The notes: generated by a model from the letters alone, not told the origin. 64,000 nt of DNA from Psychrobacter immobilis (GCF_904846235.1 NZ_CAJGZN010000009.1:78918-142917); one strand, 5' to 3'. Shown: positions 8,372-18,249, numbered from the stretch's first letter. Numbers and translations: made by a program.

Positions 8372-9295
8372 ATGAGTTTGCGCCATTTTTTAACCTTATC
8401 TGATTTAACCAAACAAGAACTAGAAAACTTAATCAAACGCGCAAGCGAACTGCGTAAGATGCAACACGCAGGCGAGATATACCAGCCTTTTGTTGGTCGT
8501 ACGCTTGGCATGATATTTGAAAAATCTTCAACGCGTACCCGTATCTCGTTTGAGACCGGTATGGGTCAATTTGGTGGTAACGCCATATTTTTATCACCAA
8601 ACGATACGCAGCTCGGTCGCGGCGAGCCATTAGAAGATTCAGCACGCGTGATTTCTAGCATGGTTGATATCATCATGATTCGTACCTTTGGGCACGAAAA
8701 AGTTGAAACTTTTGCTGAATACTCAAGCGTACCGATTATCAATGCATTGACCGATGACTACCATCCATGCCAGTTGCTTGCTGATATGCAGACTTATTAC
8801 GAGCATCGCGGTAGTATCGAAAATAAAATCGTCACTTGGGTCGGTGATGGCAACAATATGTGCTCGTCATTTATGCAAGCTGCCAATCAGTTTGGTTTTG
8901 AATTACGCGTGGCAGCACCTTATGGGTTTGAGCCTGATCCGAAACTTATGGAACGCTTCTCACATTGCGTCAGTCTGGTAGAAAACGTACAGGACGCGGC
9001 AAAAGATTCTAACTTAATTGTCACTGATGTGTGGGCAAGTATGGGTCAAGAATCAGAGCAAAACACACGTGCACGTCGTTTTGCGCCTTATCAAGTGACA
9101 CCGTCTCTATTAGACAAAGCCGACCCTGAAGTGGTGTTTATGCATTGCTTGCCAGCCCATCGCGGCGAGGAAATCTCTCATGACATGCTTAATGACCCAC
9201 GTTCTGTCGTTTGGGACGAAGCTGAAAACCGCCTACATGCACAAAAAGCATTGATGGAGTTTTTACTTAAAGACAAAATCAAGTTACCTGCATAA
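8372..9295 (+). CDS. argF: Ornithine carbamoyltransferase
   Basis: Joins carbamoyl phosphate and ornithine to give citrulline in arginine biosynthesis. The carbamoyl-phosphate loop STRTR (53-57), the HPCQ motif in [11 protein letters not shown] and the ornithine-loop [10 protein letters not shown] near the C-terminus are all intact. The length of 307 residues fits anabolic single-domain enzymes. It is monocistronic here, with its own promoter candidate and a strong bidirectional terminator downstream. Other arg genes are not in the window. Confidence 0.96.
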   Translation: MSLRHFLTLSDLTKQELENLIKRASELRKMQHAGEIYQPFVGRTLGMIFEKSSTRTRISFETGMGQFGGNAIFLSPNDTQLGRGEPLEDSARVISSMVDIIMIRTFGHEKVETFAEYSSVPIINALTDDYHPCQLLADMQTYYEHRGSIENKIVTWVGDGNNMCSSFMQAANQFGFELRVAAPYGFEPDPKLMERFSHCVSLVENVQDAAKDSNLIVTDVWASMGQESEQNTRARRFAPYQVTPSLLDKADPEVVFMHCLPAHRGEEISHDMLNDPRSVVWDEAENRLHAQKALMEFLLKDKIKLPA

Positions 9296-9373
9296 CTTAG
9301 GCTATTCTATAAAAAGACCGTGGGATAAATAGTAAGGTAACTTGCTAACACACTCCTAAATAAGTTTCTAAAT

Positions 9374-9408
9374 AAAAAAGCCGTCCAGATCTGGACGGCT
9401 TTTTTATT
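9374..9408. terminator. Bidirectional terminator between argF and rpiA
   Basis: A perfect palindromic stem, AGCCGTCCAGA/TCTGGACGGCT (9379-9400), is flanked by A and T runs. It serves both convergent genes. Confidence 0.9.
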
Positions 9409-9431
9409 TATACAAATGATTTGATCATAGA

Positions 9432-10094
9432 TTAACGCGTGAGCGTTGTCACACCATTAGCACCTGCTTTTAGCAGAACGTCTGCTTGGTTTGCCGCAAA
9501 GATACCATTACAGACCACACCTACGATATTATTTAGCTCTTTTTCGAGCGCGATTGGATTACTCACATCCAAATCATAAGTATCTAGAATGACATTACCA
9601 TAATCAGTGACAAAGTCTTCACGATATACTGGCTCACCGCCCAATTTGGCCAATTGGCGAGCCACATAAGAACGTGCTTGTGGTAATACTTCAATCGGTA
9701 CTGGAAATGCGCGACCTAATATATCAACACTTTTACTATCATCGACCATACAGACGAACTTGTTTGAAGCTGCTGCCACAATCTTTTCGCGAGTCAATGC
9801 ACCGCCGCCGCCCTTGATAAGTTGCAAGTGTTCATTGACTTCATCCGCACCATCGATATAAACATCCAATGTACCAGCAAAGTTTAAATCGACTATTTCG
9901 ATACCAAGCGCACGAAGTTTGTCTTCTGTCACCTGTGAGCTAGCGACAGCGCCAGCAAGCTTCAATTGTGGCAACAACTCAATCAAACAGTTGACCGTAC
10001 TACCTGTCCCTACCCCAAGTATCATATCGTCTTCGATATAGCTTAGAGCAGCTTTGGCCGCGGCTTGCTTTTGTGCTTGCTGATCACTCATCAT
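9432..10094 (-). CDS. rpiA: Ribose-5-phosphate isomerase A
   Basis: Interconverts ribose 5-phosphate and ribulose 5-phosphate in the non-oxidative pentose phosphate pathway. The 220-residue protein shows the phosphate-binding GVGTGSTVN (about 27-35), DGADEV (about 81-86) and [11 protein letters not shown] (about 94-104), all diagnostic of RpiA. It is transcribed divergently from ilvA across a 303-base spacer. A TATAAT box about 70 bases upstream is a plausible -10 element. Confidence 0.96.
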   Translation of the reverse strand: MMSDQQAQKQAAAKAALSYIEDDMILGVGTGSTVNCLIELLPQLKLAGAVASSQVTEDKLRALGIEIVDLNFAGTLDVYIDGADEVNEHLQLIKGGGGALTREKIVAAASNKFVCMVDDSKSVDILGRAFPVPIEVLPQARSYVARQLAKLGGEPVYREDFVTDYGNVILDTYDLDVSNPIALEKELNNIVGVVCNGIFAANQADVLLKAGANGVTTLTR

Positions 10095-10397
10095 AAATCC
10101 TTGGAAAATAAACGTATGGTCTTAAAAAAAGTAAAAGGCTAAAACAGATAAAATGCGCGGCTATTATAACCGATGATATTAATGGATGTTAGCGCATCAT
10201 GACGCTAATTTGTGAGTCCTATCTTGCCGACCTAAGACTTAACTTCGTCAAATACTTGCACTTCATGTAAATTTGAGCATGAAATCTCAAGAAAACTGCA
10301 ATTGAGTCTTGCAAGATACTAAAAATCGGCATAGGCTAATCTATTTCGTTTTTATATTCATTTACACTTTTTATATTCATTCTGTTTAGGGATTACT
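10095..10397. other. Divergent promoter region rpiA / ilvA
   Basis: About 300 AT-rich bases hold outward promoters for both genes. On the minus strand, TATAAT at 10163-10168 is a likely rpiA -10 element. No gene, and no clear attenuator (terminator plus Ile/Leu/Val-rich leader peptide), was recognised before ilvA. Confidence 0.45.
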
Positions 10398-11951
10398 ATG
10401 CTGTCACACTGGGTACGAGCCATCTTACAAGCCACCGTCTATGACGTTGCTATTCAAACACCACTTGAAACGGCGCCCAAGCTGACCCAACGTTTTGCCA
10501 ATGACATTCGATTTAAGCGTGAAGACTTACAACCGGTCAAGTCTTTTAAATTGCGCGGTGCCTATAACCGTATCAGTCAATTGAGCGATGAGCAAAAAGC
10601 GCGTGGCGTCATTTGCGCTTCAGCAGGTAATCATGCACAAGGCGTGGCGTACTCTGCACGCAAATTATCATTAAACAACATCATCGTCATGCCAACCACG
10701 ACTCCCGACATCAAAGTAGATGCGGTAAGAGCACTTGGTGGCAATGTAGATCTGCACGGTGATAGCTTCGATCAAGCAAATCGCTATGCGATTGACCGCG
10801 CTAAACGCGAAGGACTGACCTTTATTCCGCCTTATGACGATGAACTGGTCATCGCAGGACAAGGTACCATCGGTCTTGAGCTGACCCAGCAGTGGCGTAA
10901 TATGGACTATGTATTCGTTGCCGTTGGTGGTGGTGGCCTAATTTCTGGTGTGGCCGCATTCTTAGGCGAAGTGGCACCACATGTAAAAGTGATTGCAGTA
11001 GAAGCCGAGCAGTCAGCTTGTCTAAAAGCAGCGCTTGAAACAGGTGAACGTGTCAAACTTGAGCAAGTAGGATTGTTCGTGGATGGCGTGGCAGTCGCAC
11101 AGATTGGTGAATTGCCTTTTGACGTTGTCCGTACACAAAAAAGCGATAACTCAGGTCCTATCGTTGAGCCTGAAGTGATCACTTGTACCAATGATGAGGT
11201 GTGTGCGGCTGTCAAAGACATCTTTGAAGAAAACCGTAGCATCGTTGAACCTGCTGGTGCATTGTCAGTCGCTGGTATGAAAAAATATATCGAAGCCAAT
11301 AATATTCAAGACAAAAATTGCGTCGGCATCATTTGCGGTGCCAATATGAATTTTGACCGCCTGCGTTATATCGCTGAGCGTACTGAAATTGGTGAGAAAA
11401 AAGAAGCCATCTTTGGGGTTACTATCCCCGAGCAAACAGGTGCTTTCTTGAACTTCTGTCGTAGTCTACATGGCCGTAATATTACTGAGTTTAACTACCG
11501 CGCTGACAGCAAAAAATCACCAGACTCAATGGAGCCTGCCTCAATCTTCGTAGGTATCGCTTTAAAAGAAGGTGAAAAAGAGCGTCAAACCATCAGTAAC
11601 CAATTGTCAGACGATGGCTACACTGCTCATGACCTGACTGATGATGATATCGCTAAATCACATATCCGTCATTTGATTGGTGGTCATGCTCATGTCGAAA
11701 ACGAGCAATTGCTACAAGTGGTATTCCCAGAACGTCCAGGCGCATTGCTAACGTTCTTAGAAAAATTGGGTGATGACTTCAATATTACTTTATTCCATTA
11801 CCGCAACCATGGTGCTGCTGAAGGTCGTGTGCTGGTTGGCCTGCAAGCCTCTGAAGGTAACTCTCGTCAGCTACAAGACGCGCTTTTAGATATTGGTTAT
11901 GACTGTGCCACGGTCAATGACAACATTGGCTATCAGTTGTTTTTAAGATAA
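10398..11951 (+). CDS. ilvA: Threonine ammonia-lyase, biosynthetic (IlvA)
   Basis: A PLP-dependent threonine deaminase that makes 2-oxobutanoate, the first step to isoleucine. Lys51 in SFKLRGAYN binds PLP, and a GGGGL phosphate-binding loop lies near residue 178. The C-terminal part (about 330-517) carries the two ACT-like regulatory subdomains, so this is the allosteric biosynthetic form with the family's usual length (about 514). It stands alone and ends in a good terminator. Confidence 0.96.
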   Translation: MLSHWVRAILQATVYDVAIQTPLETAPKLTQRFANDIRFKREDLQPVKSFKLRGAYNRISQLSDEQKARGVICASAGNHAQGVAYSARKLSLNNIIVMPTTTPDIKVDAVRALGGNVDLHGDSFDQANRYAIDRAKREGLTFIPPYDDELVIAGQGTIGLELTQQWRNMDYVFVAVGGGGLISGVAAFLGEVAPHVKVIAVEAEQSACLKAALETGERVKLEQVGLFVDGVAVAQIGELPFDVVRTQKSDNSGPIVEPEVITCTNDEVCAAVKDIFEENRSIVEPAGALSVAGMKKYIEANNIQDKNCVGIICGANMNFDRLRYIAERTEIGEKKEAIFGVTIPEQTGAFLNFCRSLHGRNITEFNYRADSKKSPDSMEPASIFVGIALKEGEKERQTISNQLSDDGYTAHDLTDDDIAKSHIRHLIGGHAHVENEQLLQVVFPERPGALLTFLEKLGDDFNITLFHYRNHGAAEGRVLVGLQASEGNSRQLQDALLDIGYDCATVNDNIGYQLFLR

Positions 11952-11983
11952 CCTCCTAAGAGTATGTTCCTAAGATGAATAAC

Positions 11984-12016
11984 AAAAGCGGCTTCTCTTA
12001 TGATTAGCCGCTTTTT
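11984..12016 (+). terminator. Terminator after ilvA
   Basis: AAAAGCGGCT and AGCCGCTTTT pair across a 12-base loop, followed by a T run. Confidence 0.85.
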
Positions 12017-12195
12017 GCATCATATAACCCGATACTAGGGAATGTCCCTATTTTAAAAATGGTGATAAACGTTTGAACTGGGAACACGTCCTAAGCACTA
12101 CAATCACAAAAATACATTTGCAAATAGTAAAGTTGCCCTAATATTATTTATATAAAACTATGATTTAATATAAAAACGAATGCAGAGTGACTCTT

Positions 12196-12624
12196 ATGAA
12201 GAAAAATGCTAATGCTGATGATAATAACCAAGGTTTGGTGAAAATCCGTCTCGATAAATGGCTTTGGGCAGCTAGGTTTTATCGTACACGCACCCTAGCC
12301 AAACAAGCGATTGAAAGTGGACGCGTGCACTATGCTGGTAGCCGGGTAAAAACCAGTAAAGAGATTTCAGTCGGAGATGAGCTAACCATTCGTCAAGGCT
12401 CAGCGACCGCTATGACTGAAAAGACGGTCGTTGTTGAGGCGCTATCTGCACAGCGTGGCAATGCGACCGCCGCTGAGGTACTATATTCAGAGACCAAAGA
12501 AAGCGAGACGCGCCGTGCTTACTATGCCGAACAGCGCAAACTAGCCAACCTTGCTCGTCCTGACAACAAACCCAACAAAAAAGAGCGACGCGATCTACAA
12601 CGTTTTAAAAGTAATCAAGATTAA
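12196..12624 (+). CDS. hslR: Heat-shock protein Hsp15-like S4 RNA-binding protein
   Basis: Hsp15 binds free 50S subunits carrying nascent chains and helps recycle stalled ribosomes. The S4 domain is clear at the N-terminus (IRLDKWLWAARFYRTRTLAK), with the VHYAGSRVKTSKEI segment following. The C-terminal part is basic and ends in KKERRDLQRFKSNQD. The ATG at 12196 is preferred to the in-frame GTG at 12187, which lies inside the AGAGTG that likely serves as ribosome-binding site. About 142 residues, normal for the family. Confidence 0.9.
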   Translation: MKKNANADDNNQGLVKIRLDKWLWAARFYRTRTLAKQAIESGRVHYAGSRVKTSKEISVGDELTIRQGSATAMTEKTVVVEALSAQRGNATAAEVLYSETKESETRRAYYAEQRKLANLARPDNKPNKKERRDLQRFKSNQD

Positions 12625-12645
12625 AACCGTTTCACTATTTCGCCT

Positions 12646-12675
12646 TTTGGCCATGCATCATATGGCCAAATTTTC
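12646..12675 (+). terminator. Terminator after hslR
   Basis: TTTGGCCAT and ATGGCCAAA form a 9-bp perfect stem with a 7-base loop, followed by TTTTC. Confidence 0.75.
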
Positions 12676-12831
12676 ATTGTTAAATGACGCTATTGTTTAG
12701 TCTCTATCCTTGCCATTCCAAGCATTAAGCGTTACGCTAGCAGCTGATTCAATCGATTGCATGCTAATAAAAGCCGCATTAACAATGCTGGTCTCTTATA
12801 GCATGTTTTTTTTGTTATAGAAGGTCATATT

Positions 12832-13332
12832 ATGCTGATGAAAGCCTGTACTCCCTCGTCTGTATTATTGGTATGTTTAGGAAATATCTGCCGCTCCCCT
12901 ACTGCTGAAGAAGTTTTTCGTCAGCAAGCAGCGATTGCTGGACTATCTATAAAAGTAGACTCAGCAGGCACCAGTGATTGGCACGTTGGTAGTGCGCCTG
13001 ATGCTCGCTCACAACGTCATGCTAAGTCACACGGCTACAAAATTAATAAGCTGGTCGCTCGTCAAGTCAGTGCCAATGACTTTCGTGATTTTGATTTAAT
13101 CTTAGCCATGGATTCACAGAATCTAGCTGATCTACAAGCTATTAAAGACAGCATTACAGCAAAGTCAGAGGATAATTTGGCAACACTAGCACTGTTCAGT
13201 GAAGAAGACCCTACCTATTGCGGCAGTGATGTGCCAGATCCCTATAAGGGCGATAACGATGATTTTGAAGAAGTGATCGAGCGTATCGAATCAAGCGCCC
13301 AAGCTTGGATAGAAAGCTGGAAAGCCTGCTAG
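12832..13332 (+). CDS. Low-molecular-weight protein-tyrosine phosphatase
   Basis: A cysteine phosphatase with the N-terminal P-loop CLGNICRS (Cys15 to Arg21, CX5R) and the acid-loop aspartate in DVPDPYKG near residue 140. At 166 residues it fits the LMW-PTP family. Family members of this kind often act on tyrosine kinases of capsule or exopolysaccharide synthesis, but no such kinase or polysaccharide locus is nearby, so the substrate is unknown. It precedes murB with a 200-base spacer and is probably transcribed separately. Confidence 0.92.
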   Translation: MLMKACTPSSVLLVCLGNICRSPTAEEVFRQQAAIAGLSIKVDSAGTSDWHVGSAPDARSQRHAKSHGYKINKLVARQVSANDFRDFDLILAMDSQNLADLQAIKDSITAKSEDNLATLALFSEEDPTYCGSDVPDPYKGDNDDFEEVIERIESSAQAWIESWKAC

Positions 13333-13530
13333 CCATACTGTCTATATTTCTGCTACTCTTGCATCCGGTATCCTCTATAATATGGTTAATCCTCTATAAA
13401 AGAGCTACAGCGTTAACCTCGCTTGAAGTATCACAGTTACGTCTGCACTCAGTTGCCTTGTATCTCTTTTAAATTGAATCAACTATAGCTACCTTATCAT
13501 TTATTATCCTTTTGCCACATAGGCTATGTT

Positions 13531-14688
13531 ATGACCCAAGCTTCACGCCTTGACCACAGTACTCAGTCTACCATCAGCTCTGATGTTTCGAATGTTTCAG
13601 CGACTGCCGTAGTCAATGATTCAATCGACTTGTCACACGACAATACTATGGCATTGGCCTGTGTTGCTGATTCTGTCGTGACATTAGAGAATGAGGCGCA
13701 GCTTGACAGTTTTATGGCAGCTTATATAGAGGATACAGCAGACAAGCTACCACTGTTTGTACTGTCTGGCGGTAGTAATGTTTTATTGCCTGCCGATTTG
13801 AAAGCCATAGTACTGCAGCCAAAGATGCGTGGTATTCATCTGACCGAACAAACTGACGATTATGTCGATATCGAAGTAATGGCTGGCGAAAACTGGCATG
13901 ATTTGGTCGTACATACGGTCAATCAAGGTTGGTATGGGTTAGAAAATCTTGCCTTAATACCGGGTCTGACAGGCGCTGCACCCATACAAAATATCGGTGC
14001 ATACGGCGTACAATTAGAAGACCGCTTACAGTATGTACGCGCCTATCATTTGCCGACACAAACTTGGCGCCATTTGTCAGCTGCTGATTGCCAATTTGGC
14101 TATCGTGACAGTATCTTTAAACGTACGCCAAACACATGGCTTATTAGCCGTGTGGGTTTCAGATTACATACTAATCCTGCCAATATTTTAGCCAGTTATG
14201 GCGATGTACAGACTGTGGCGCAGCGCTATGCGGAGCAACAAGGGCGCGAGCAAGCGATGCCTCATGATGTTATGCAAGCCATTATAGATATTAGACAACA
14301 AAAGCTGCCTGACCCAAAACAGCTACCTAATTGTGGCAGTTTTTTTCAAAACCCTATTATCGCTCAGGAGCGGTTCACAGCGCTGCAAGCAACTTATCCA
14401 GCTATCGTTGGTTACGCGATGCCTGATGCAATGGTAAAGGTTGCCGCAGGCTGGCTCATTGAGCAAGCAGGGTTAAAAGGGGGCGGCATTGCACCTATTT
14501 TTACGCATAAACAGCAAGCACTAGTATTGACCAACCATACACCTCAGCAAGCCACACAAGAGGATGTAGCCATAGCGCAGAAACATATCGCTGCTACTGT
14601 CTATGAAAAATTTGCCATTCAATTGTCACGTGAGCCAGTCTGGGTAAATGCTGATGGCTCAATTGGATATGCTGAGCATGTGGCCTAA
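13531..14688 (+). CDS. murB: UDP-N-acetylenolpyruvoylglucosamine reductase MurB
   Basis: An FAD enzyme that reduces UDP-GlcNAc-enolpyruvate to UDP-MurNAc, the second committed step of peptidoglycan precursor synthesis. Seen are the FAD-binding LSGGSNVLL, the LIPGLTGAAPIQNIGAYG motif, YRDSIFK, the catalytic-serine loop NCGSFFQNP and AAGWLIEQAGLKG. It is type I, E. coli-like. The N-terminus is about 35 residues longer and Ser/Thr-rich before the usual HNT-type motif (SHDNTMALAC), so the true start could be further in. The last 41 bases overlap the next gene. Confidence 0.94.
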   Translation: MTQASRLDHSTQSTISSDVSNVSATAVVNDSIDLSHDNTMALACVADSVVTLENEAQLDSFMAAYIEDTADKLPLFVLSGGSNVLLPADLKAIVLQPKMRGIHLTEQTDDYVDIEVMAGENWHDLVVHTVNQGWYGLENLALIPGLTGAAPIQNIGAYGVQLEDRLQYVRAYHLPTQTWRHLSAADCQFGYRDSIFKRTPNTWLISRVGFRLHTNPANILASYGDVQTVAQRYAEQQGREQAMPHDVMQAIIDIRQQKLPDPKQLPNCGSFFQNPIIAQERFTALQATYPAIVGYAMPDAMVKVAAGWLIEQAGLKGGGIAPIFTHKQQALVLTNHTPQQATQEDVAIAQKHIAATVYEKFAIQLSREPVWVNADGSIGYAEHVA

Positions 14689-15466
14689 AAAATCATGGTC
14701 TAAGCGGCTATTATCTAAACGATTATGGCGATATTACTTGCGGTTTTCTGAACGCATGGTGACGCTTTTTCGCATTATCAATATTACTTTTATACTAGGC
14801 TCCACGTCTGTCATTTTAGTGATTATTAGCCTATTTACTCCGCTGTTTTCGCAAGCAATCGTTTATATCTTTTCTCTATTGCCACTACCTGATATGCCTT
14901 CTGCTGCAATGAGCTCACCGCCTACTGCCTATGTAGTCTTAGGCGGCGGTCTGACCAATGACCACAACAACCAAATTATCCTAAATCGCTATAGTCTCAA
15001 TCGTGCCCGTACCGCTGCAGGCGCTTACCATGACTTACCTCTACCGATTGTACTGAGTGGCGCTGAAGCTCCATGGCTCGGTCAATGGTTGATGGAACAC
15101 GGTATCGATGGACTGATCAGTGAAAATGCCAGCATGAATACGTGTGAAAACGCCCGTTTTACGGCTAAACGTATTCCGCTACGCCATGTATATCTGATTA
15201 CTGATAGCTATCATATGGCGCGTGCACGCAGACAGTTTGCCTTAAATGGTATTAACAGCACACCACTTCCTGCGCCATTACCAGTTAGACGCGACTGGAT
15301 GAAGCCTGCCCACAACTTAAGTCACTCACGGCGCGCTGTCTATGAGGTCGCAGCCTACCTGCGCGATGTGATACGCCCCCAGATGGACTGTCGCCATGCC
15401 AATGATGTGACTTCGCAGCAGCTATTGACCCCAAGAGGCAATGCCACAAAAAACTCTGACGAATAA
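14648..15466 (+). CDS. YdcF/SanA-type DUF218 membrane-anchored protein
   Basis: A 272-residue protein with an N-terminal hydrophobic stretch (about 40-85, one or two membrane segments) and a DUF218 domain. The domain shows AYVVLGGGLTND, SGAEAPWLGQW, the ENASMNTCENA motif and ITDSYHMARARRQFALNG. Family members (ElyC, SanA, YdcF) are linked to envelope integrity and undecaprenyl-phosphate metabolism in E. coli. It overlaps murB by 41 bases in another frame, pointing to coupled translation, which agrees with an envelope role. Several in-frame ATGs (14648, 14669, 14678) make the start uncertain. Confidence 0.85.
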   Translation: MLMAQLDMLSMWPKKSWSKRLLSKRLWRYYLRFSERMVTLFRIINITFILGSTSVILVIISLFTPLFSQAIVYIFSLLPLPDMPSAAMSSPPTAYVVLGGGLTNDHNNQIILNRYSLNRARTAAGAYHDLPLPIVLSGAEAPWLGQWLMEHGIDGLISENASMNTCENARFTAKRIPLRHVYLITDSYHMARARRQFALNGINSTPLPAPLPVRRDWMKPAHNLSHSRRAVYEVAAYLRDVIRPQMDCRHANDVTSQQLLTPRGNATKNSDE

Positions 15467-15581
15467 ACGTTAAAGATGTATACGATACTATTGAGAGACT
15501 CGTTCTAAATGCTACCGATCATCCACTACATTTGCGATAGGTGTATAATAATAAAAGACACTGCTATTGAAGAGAGTTACC

Positions 15582-15842
15582 ATGCTCAGTATATTTTTAT
15601 TAATCCCATTAAGTCTCATGCTATTTGTGGTTGCCATCTGGGCGGTGCGTTATGCGGTCAAGTCAAATCAATTCGAAGATCTGGACAATGCATCACAGCG
15701 TATTATATTGGATGACCGTCAAGAACGCCGCCAAACCATGCAGGCTCATGAACGCTCAGCACCTACTCAGCAACAAGATGAAACAGCCGCAACTGATGGA
15801 AATAACGATCATTCTGAGATAAATAAAGATTCAGAAATCTAA
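15582..15842 (+). CDS. ccoS: cbb3-type cytochrome oxidase assembly protein CcoS
   Basis: A small single-span membrane protein needed for cofactor (heme/copper) maturation of cbb3 oxidases. It begins MLSIFLLIPLSLMLF and carries the CcoS-like transmembrane segment followed by WAVRYAVKSNQFEDLD. The tail is hydrophilic, Gln/Glu-rich and longer than usual. The ATG at 15582, with GAAGAGAG upstream, is preferred to the in-frame TTG at 15567. It sits directly before a TauE/SafE-like gene, a common pairing. The oxidase structural genes are not in the window. Confidence 0.85.
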   Translation: MLSIFLLIPLSLMLFVVAIWAVRYAVKSNQFEDLDNASQRIILDDRQERRQTMQAHERSAPTQQQDETAATDGNNDHSEINKDSEI

Positions 15843-15939
15843 TTTATCTGCCTTATAAATGCGTAATTTATTGGTGCCGTTTTATTAAATAATTCAGCAC
15901 TAGCAAGTTCGCCCTTTACCATTCTTAGGAGACGCATTC

Positions 15940-16839
15940 ATGACCATCGCTTTACTTGTGGCGGCATTACTAATGGGATTCTTTGGTTCACCGCATTGTT
16001 TAGGCATGTGTGGCGGTCTTGTGACCGCATTTGGTCTGTCTATGAAAGATGTCAGCCCCGCCAAACGTCGTGCTTTGGTGGCCACGTATCATTTTGGGCG
16101 TTTAACGAGTTACGCATTATTGGGTTTAATTGCAGGGCTAATCGGTATTACCGTATTAAAGCCATTGATGATGGGTAATAGTACACCGCGTATTTTATTA
16201 GGATTGGTACTGGTATTCGTCGGTGTGACGATGCTTGGTGCGCCGTTTTTGACTAAGCTCGAACGTTTTGGTATGCGCTTTTGGCAATACCTTAGCCCAC
16301 TGCGTCAAAAGGTATTTCCACTTAATACTTTTCCGCGCGCATTAACAGCAGGGTTGCTTTGGGGCTTTTTGCCTTGTGGTTTGGTATATGGCGCTCTACT
16401 AATTGCGGTCGTTGCTCACAATCCATTAAGCGGTGCTGCGTTGATGTTTGTCTTTGGTTTAGGAACCATACCGATGTTGGTTGCGACGCATGAGACGGTC
16501 GGTTGGCTACGTGATAAGATTGGACGTTTTCGCCTAAGACAGCTAAACGGCGCGGTTATGGTAATATCAGGTTTGGCAGTAGCGGTCGTGCCGATGGTCA
16601 TGGCAAATATGCATGGCGGCCATGGTGAGATGAATCATGGTAGCCACGCTGCTATGATGTCCAATATGGGCTCTCATGATATGAGCCAAATGAATCATGA
16701 TACGGATATGGCAGCAGACATGGATCACAACATGCAGGATATGGACGACCATATGGACCATAGCATGCATGACATGAGTGATGAATCAATGGACATGAAT
16801 CACCATGAGCATACTGAGATGATGGAACATGCTCAATAA
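15940..16839 (+). CDS. TauE/SafE-like (UreH/DsbD-TM-type) membrane protein with His/Met-rich tail
   Basis: A 299-residue membrane protein of about six spans. It starts with GFFGSPHCLGMCGG (14-26) and has the paired motif LPCGLVYGAL (144-153), as in the sulfite-exporter/UreH-type family often encoded beside ccoS. Residues 224-299 form a hydrophilic tail with about fourteen His and many Met and Asp residues (for example MDHNMQDMDDHMDHSMHDM), the composition of copper-binding segments. Inference: copper handling for cbb3 oxidase assembly. Transport function has not been shown for this protein. Ends in a strong bidirectional terminator. Confidence 0.85.
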   Translation: MTIALLVAALLMGFFGSPHCLGMCGGLVTAFGLSMKDVSPAKRRALVATYHFGRLTSYALLGLIAGLIGITVLKPLMMGNSTPRILLGLVLVFVGVTMLGAPFLTKLERFGMRFWQYLSPLRQKVFPLNTFPRALTAGLLWGFLPCGLVYGALLIAVVAHNPLSGAALMFVFGLGTIPMLVATHETVGWLRDKIGRFRLRQLNGAVMVISGLAVAVVPMVMANMHGGHGEMNHGSHAAMMSNMGSHDMSQMNHDTDMAADMDHNMQDMDDHMDHSMHDMSDESMDMNHHEHTEMMEHAQ

Positions 16840-16876
16840 AGTCATCTAAACAGATACTATTAGCACTTAGCATATA

Positions 16877-16916
16877 AAAAAGCCCTCAATACCATTTTTG
16901 ATATTGAGGGCTTTTG
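16877..16916. terminator. Bidirectional terminator between the TauE/SafE-like and helicase genes
   Basis: AAAAGCCCTCAATA and TATTGAGGGCTTTT form a perfect 14-bp stem. It serves the two convergent genes. Confidence 0.9.
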
Positions 16917-16945
16917 CTTGTTAAATAATGCTCAGTTTATAGCAA

Positions 16946-18100
16946 CTATTCCTGCCATTGCTCAAGCGTGAACTTGGTTTCTAAATGCTTCTCTAATGCC
17001 GGTATATTAAAAGCATCATCCTCACTCACAAAGCTGATACTAATACCTGTCTGACCCGCACGGCCCGTACGACCAATACGGTGTACATAATCATCTGGCT
17101 GATCAGGCAAAGTAAAGTTAACCACGTGGCTAATATCATCAACATGGATACCGCGCCCTGCCACATCTGTCGCCACCAAGATAGACGCGTGACCATCTTT
17201 GAAACGCTGTAAGTACTTCTCACGTTTTTGCTGAATGACATCGCCCGAGAGCATCACAATATTATGCGCTTGACGCAGTTTGTGATACAGACGCTTTACT
17301 TGGTCTTTACGATTGGCAAAGACGATGACCTTCTCTACTGCTTCATCACTGATAATACGCTGCAAGGCGTCTAGCTTTTGATCTTCTGTCAGCAAATAAA
17401 AATGCTGATCTACTAATTCACTGGTCTTGTGTTCAGGCTCAATTTCAACAAACTGAGGCTCATGTAACCAACGATAGGCCAAATTCATCACATCTTGGTT
17501 AAAGGTTGCAGAAAACAACAAGCTTTGGCGATCGGTATTGGCAGGCATTCGACCAACTAGGCGCTTGATATCAGGAATGAATCCCATATCTAACATACGA
17601 TCGGCTTCATCGAGTACCAGTACCTCTACTCTATCTAGATACACCATACCTTTATTAGCAAGATCAATTAAACGGCCTGGCGTCGCTACCAAGATATCAA
17701 CGTATTGACGTTCAAGCTCGTGTTGCTGAGTTTCATAGTTAGTACCGCCCATAATACAGACGCTATGTAGCGAGGTATATTTGGTTAATGCAATGCAGTC
17801 ATCAAATATTTGCTGAGCCAGTTCGCGAGTTGGCGCCATGACCACAGCGCGCGGCTCACCAAGATAGCGCTCTTCGTCATTGGTAAATGGACGCTTAAGC
17901 AAGGCTTCCATAATAGTCAGTAGAAAGGTCGCTGTTTTCCCTGTGCCCGTTTGTGCTTGTCCGATAGCATCTTGATGTGCCAATGTATGCGGTAGTATCT
18001 TTGCTTGAATGGGCGTCAATTCAGTAAAGCCTAGATCACTTACTGCACGCAGGGTCGCTGTTGAAAGTGGCAAATCAGTAAACGTTGTAAAATTGCTCAA
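16946..18100 (-). CDS. DEAD-box ATP-dependent RNA helicase (RhlB-like)
   Basis: The 384-residue protein consists of the two RecA-like helicase domains with little tail. Motifs seen are the Q motif (LGFTELTPIQ), Walker A AQTGTGKT (49-56), PTRELA, VLDEADRMLD, LLFSATF, DVAGRGI and HRIGRTGRAG. The short C-terminus and the insertion KRPFTNDEERYLGEPR resemble RhlB, the RNA degradosome helicase, but SrmB- or RhlE-like assignment cannot be excluded. The gene stands alone. Confidence 0.88.
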   Translation of the reverse strand: MSNFTTFTDLPLSTATLRAVSDLGFTELTPIQAKILPHTLAHQDAIGQAQTGTGKTATFLLTIMEALLKRPFTNDEERYLGEPRAVVMAPTRELAQQIFDDCIALTKYTSLHSVCIMGGTNYETQQHELERQYVDILVATPGRLIDLANKGMVYLDRVEVLVLDEADRMLDMGFIPDIKRLVGRMPANTDRQSLLFSATFNQDVMNLAYRWLHEPQFVEIEPEHKTSELVDQHFYLLTEDQKLDALQRIISDEAVEKVIVFANRKDQVKRLYHKLRQAHNIVMLSGDVIQQKREKYLQRFKDGHASILVATDVAGRGIHVDDISHVVNFTLPDQPDDYVHRIGRTGRAGQTGISISFVSEDDAFNIPALEKHLETKFTLEQWQE

Positions 18101-18249
18101 AAAAATATCCTTTTAAGTGAATTACTTGTATTTTATTAATTATAAATAAGCTCACAATGAACCTTTATAGTGTCAAATGTAGTGTTTAAACCGTAATCAG
18201 TAAGAGTAGCTTTATTAAGTCTGTGGGAAACCATCAGACATATAGGCAT

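Noticed and set aside
10095..10397. Attenuator or riboswitch before ilvA
   Set aside because: No leader peptide rich in branched-chain codons and no terminator/antiterminator pair could be seen.
10907..11299. 130-residue minus-strand frame over ilvA
   Set aside because: It lies opposite the conserved PLP-domain of IlvA and is Ser/Thr/Pro-rich, as expected for an antisense frame.
16567..16873. Two overlapping minus-strand frames opposite the His/Met-rich tail
   Set aside because: Their His/Met/Tyr-rich peptides are just the antisense of the repetitive ATG/CAT-rich tail codons; no ribosome-binding site or motif.
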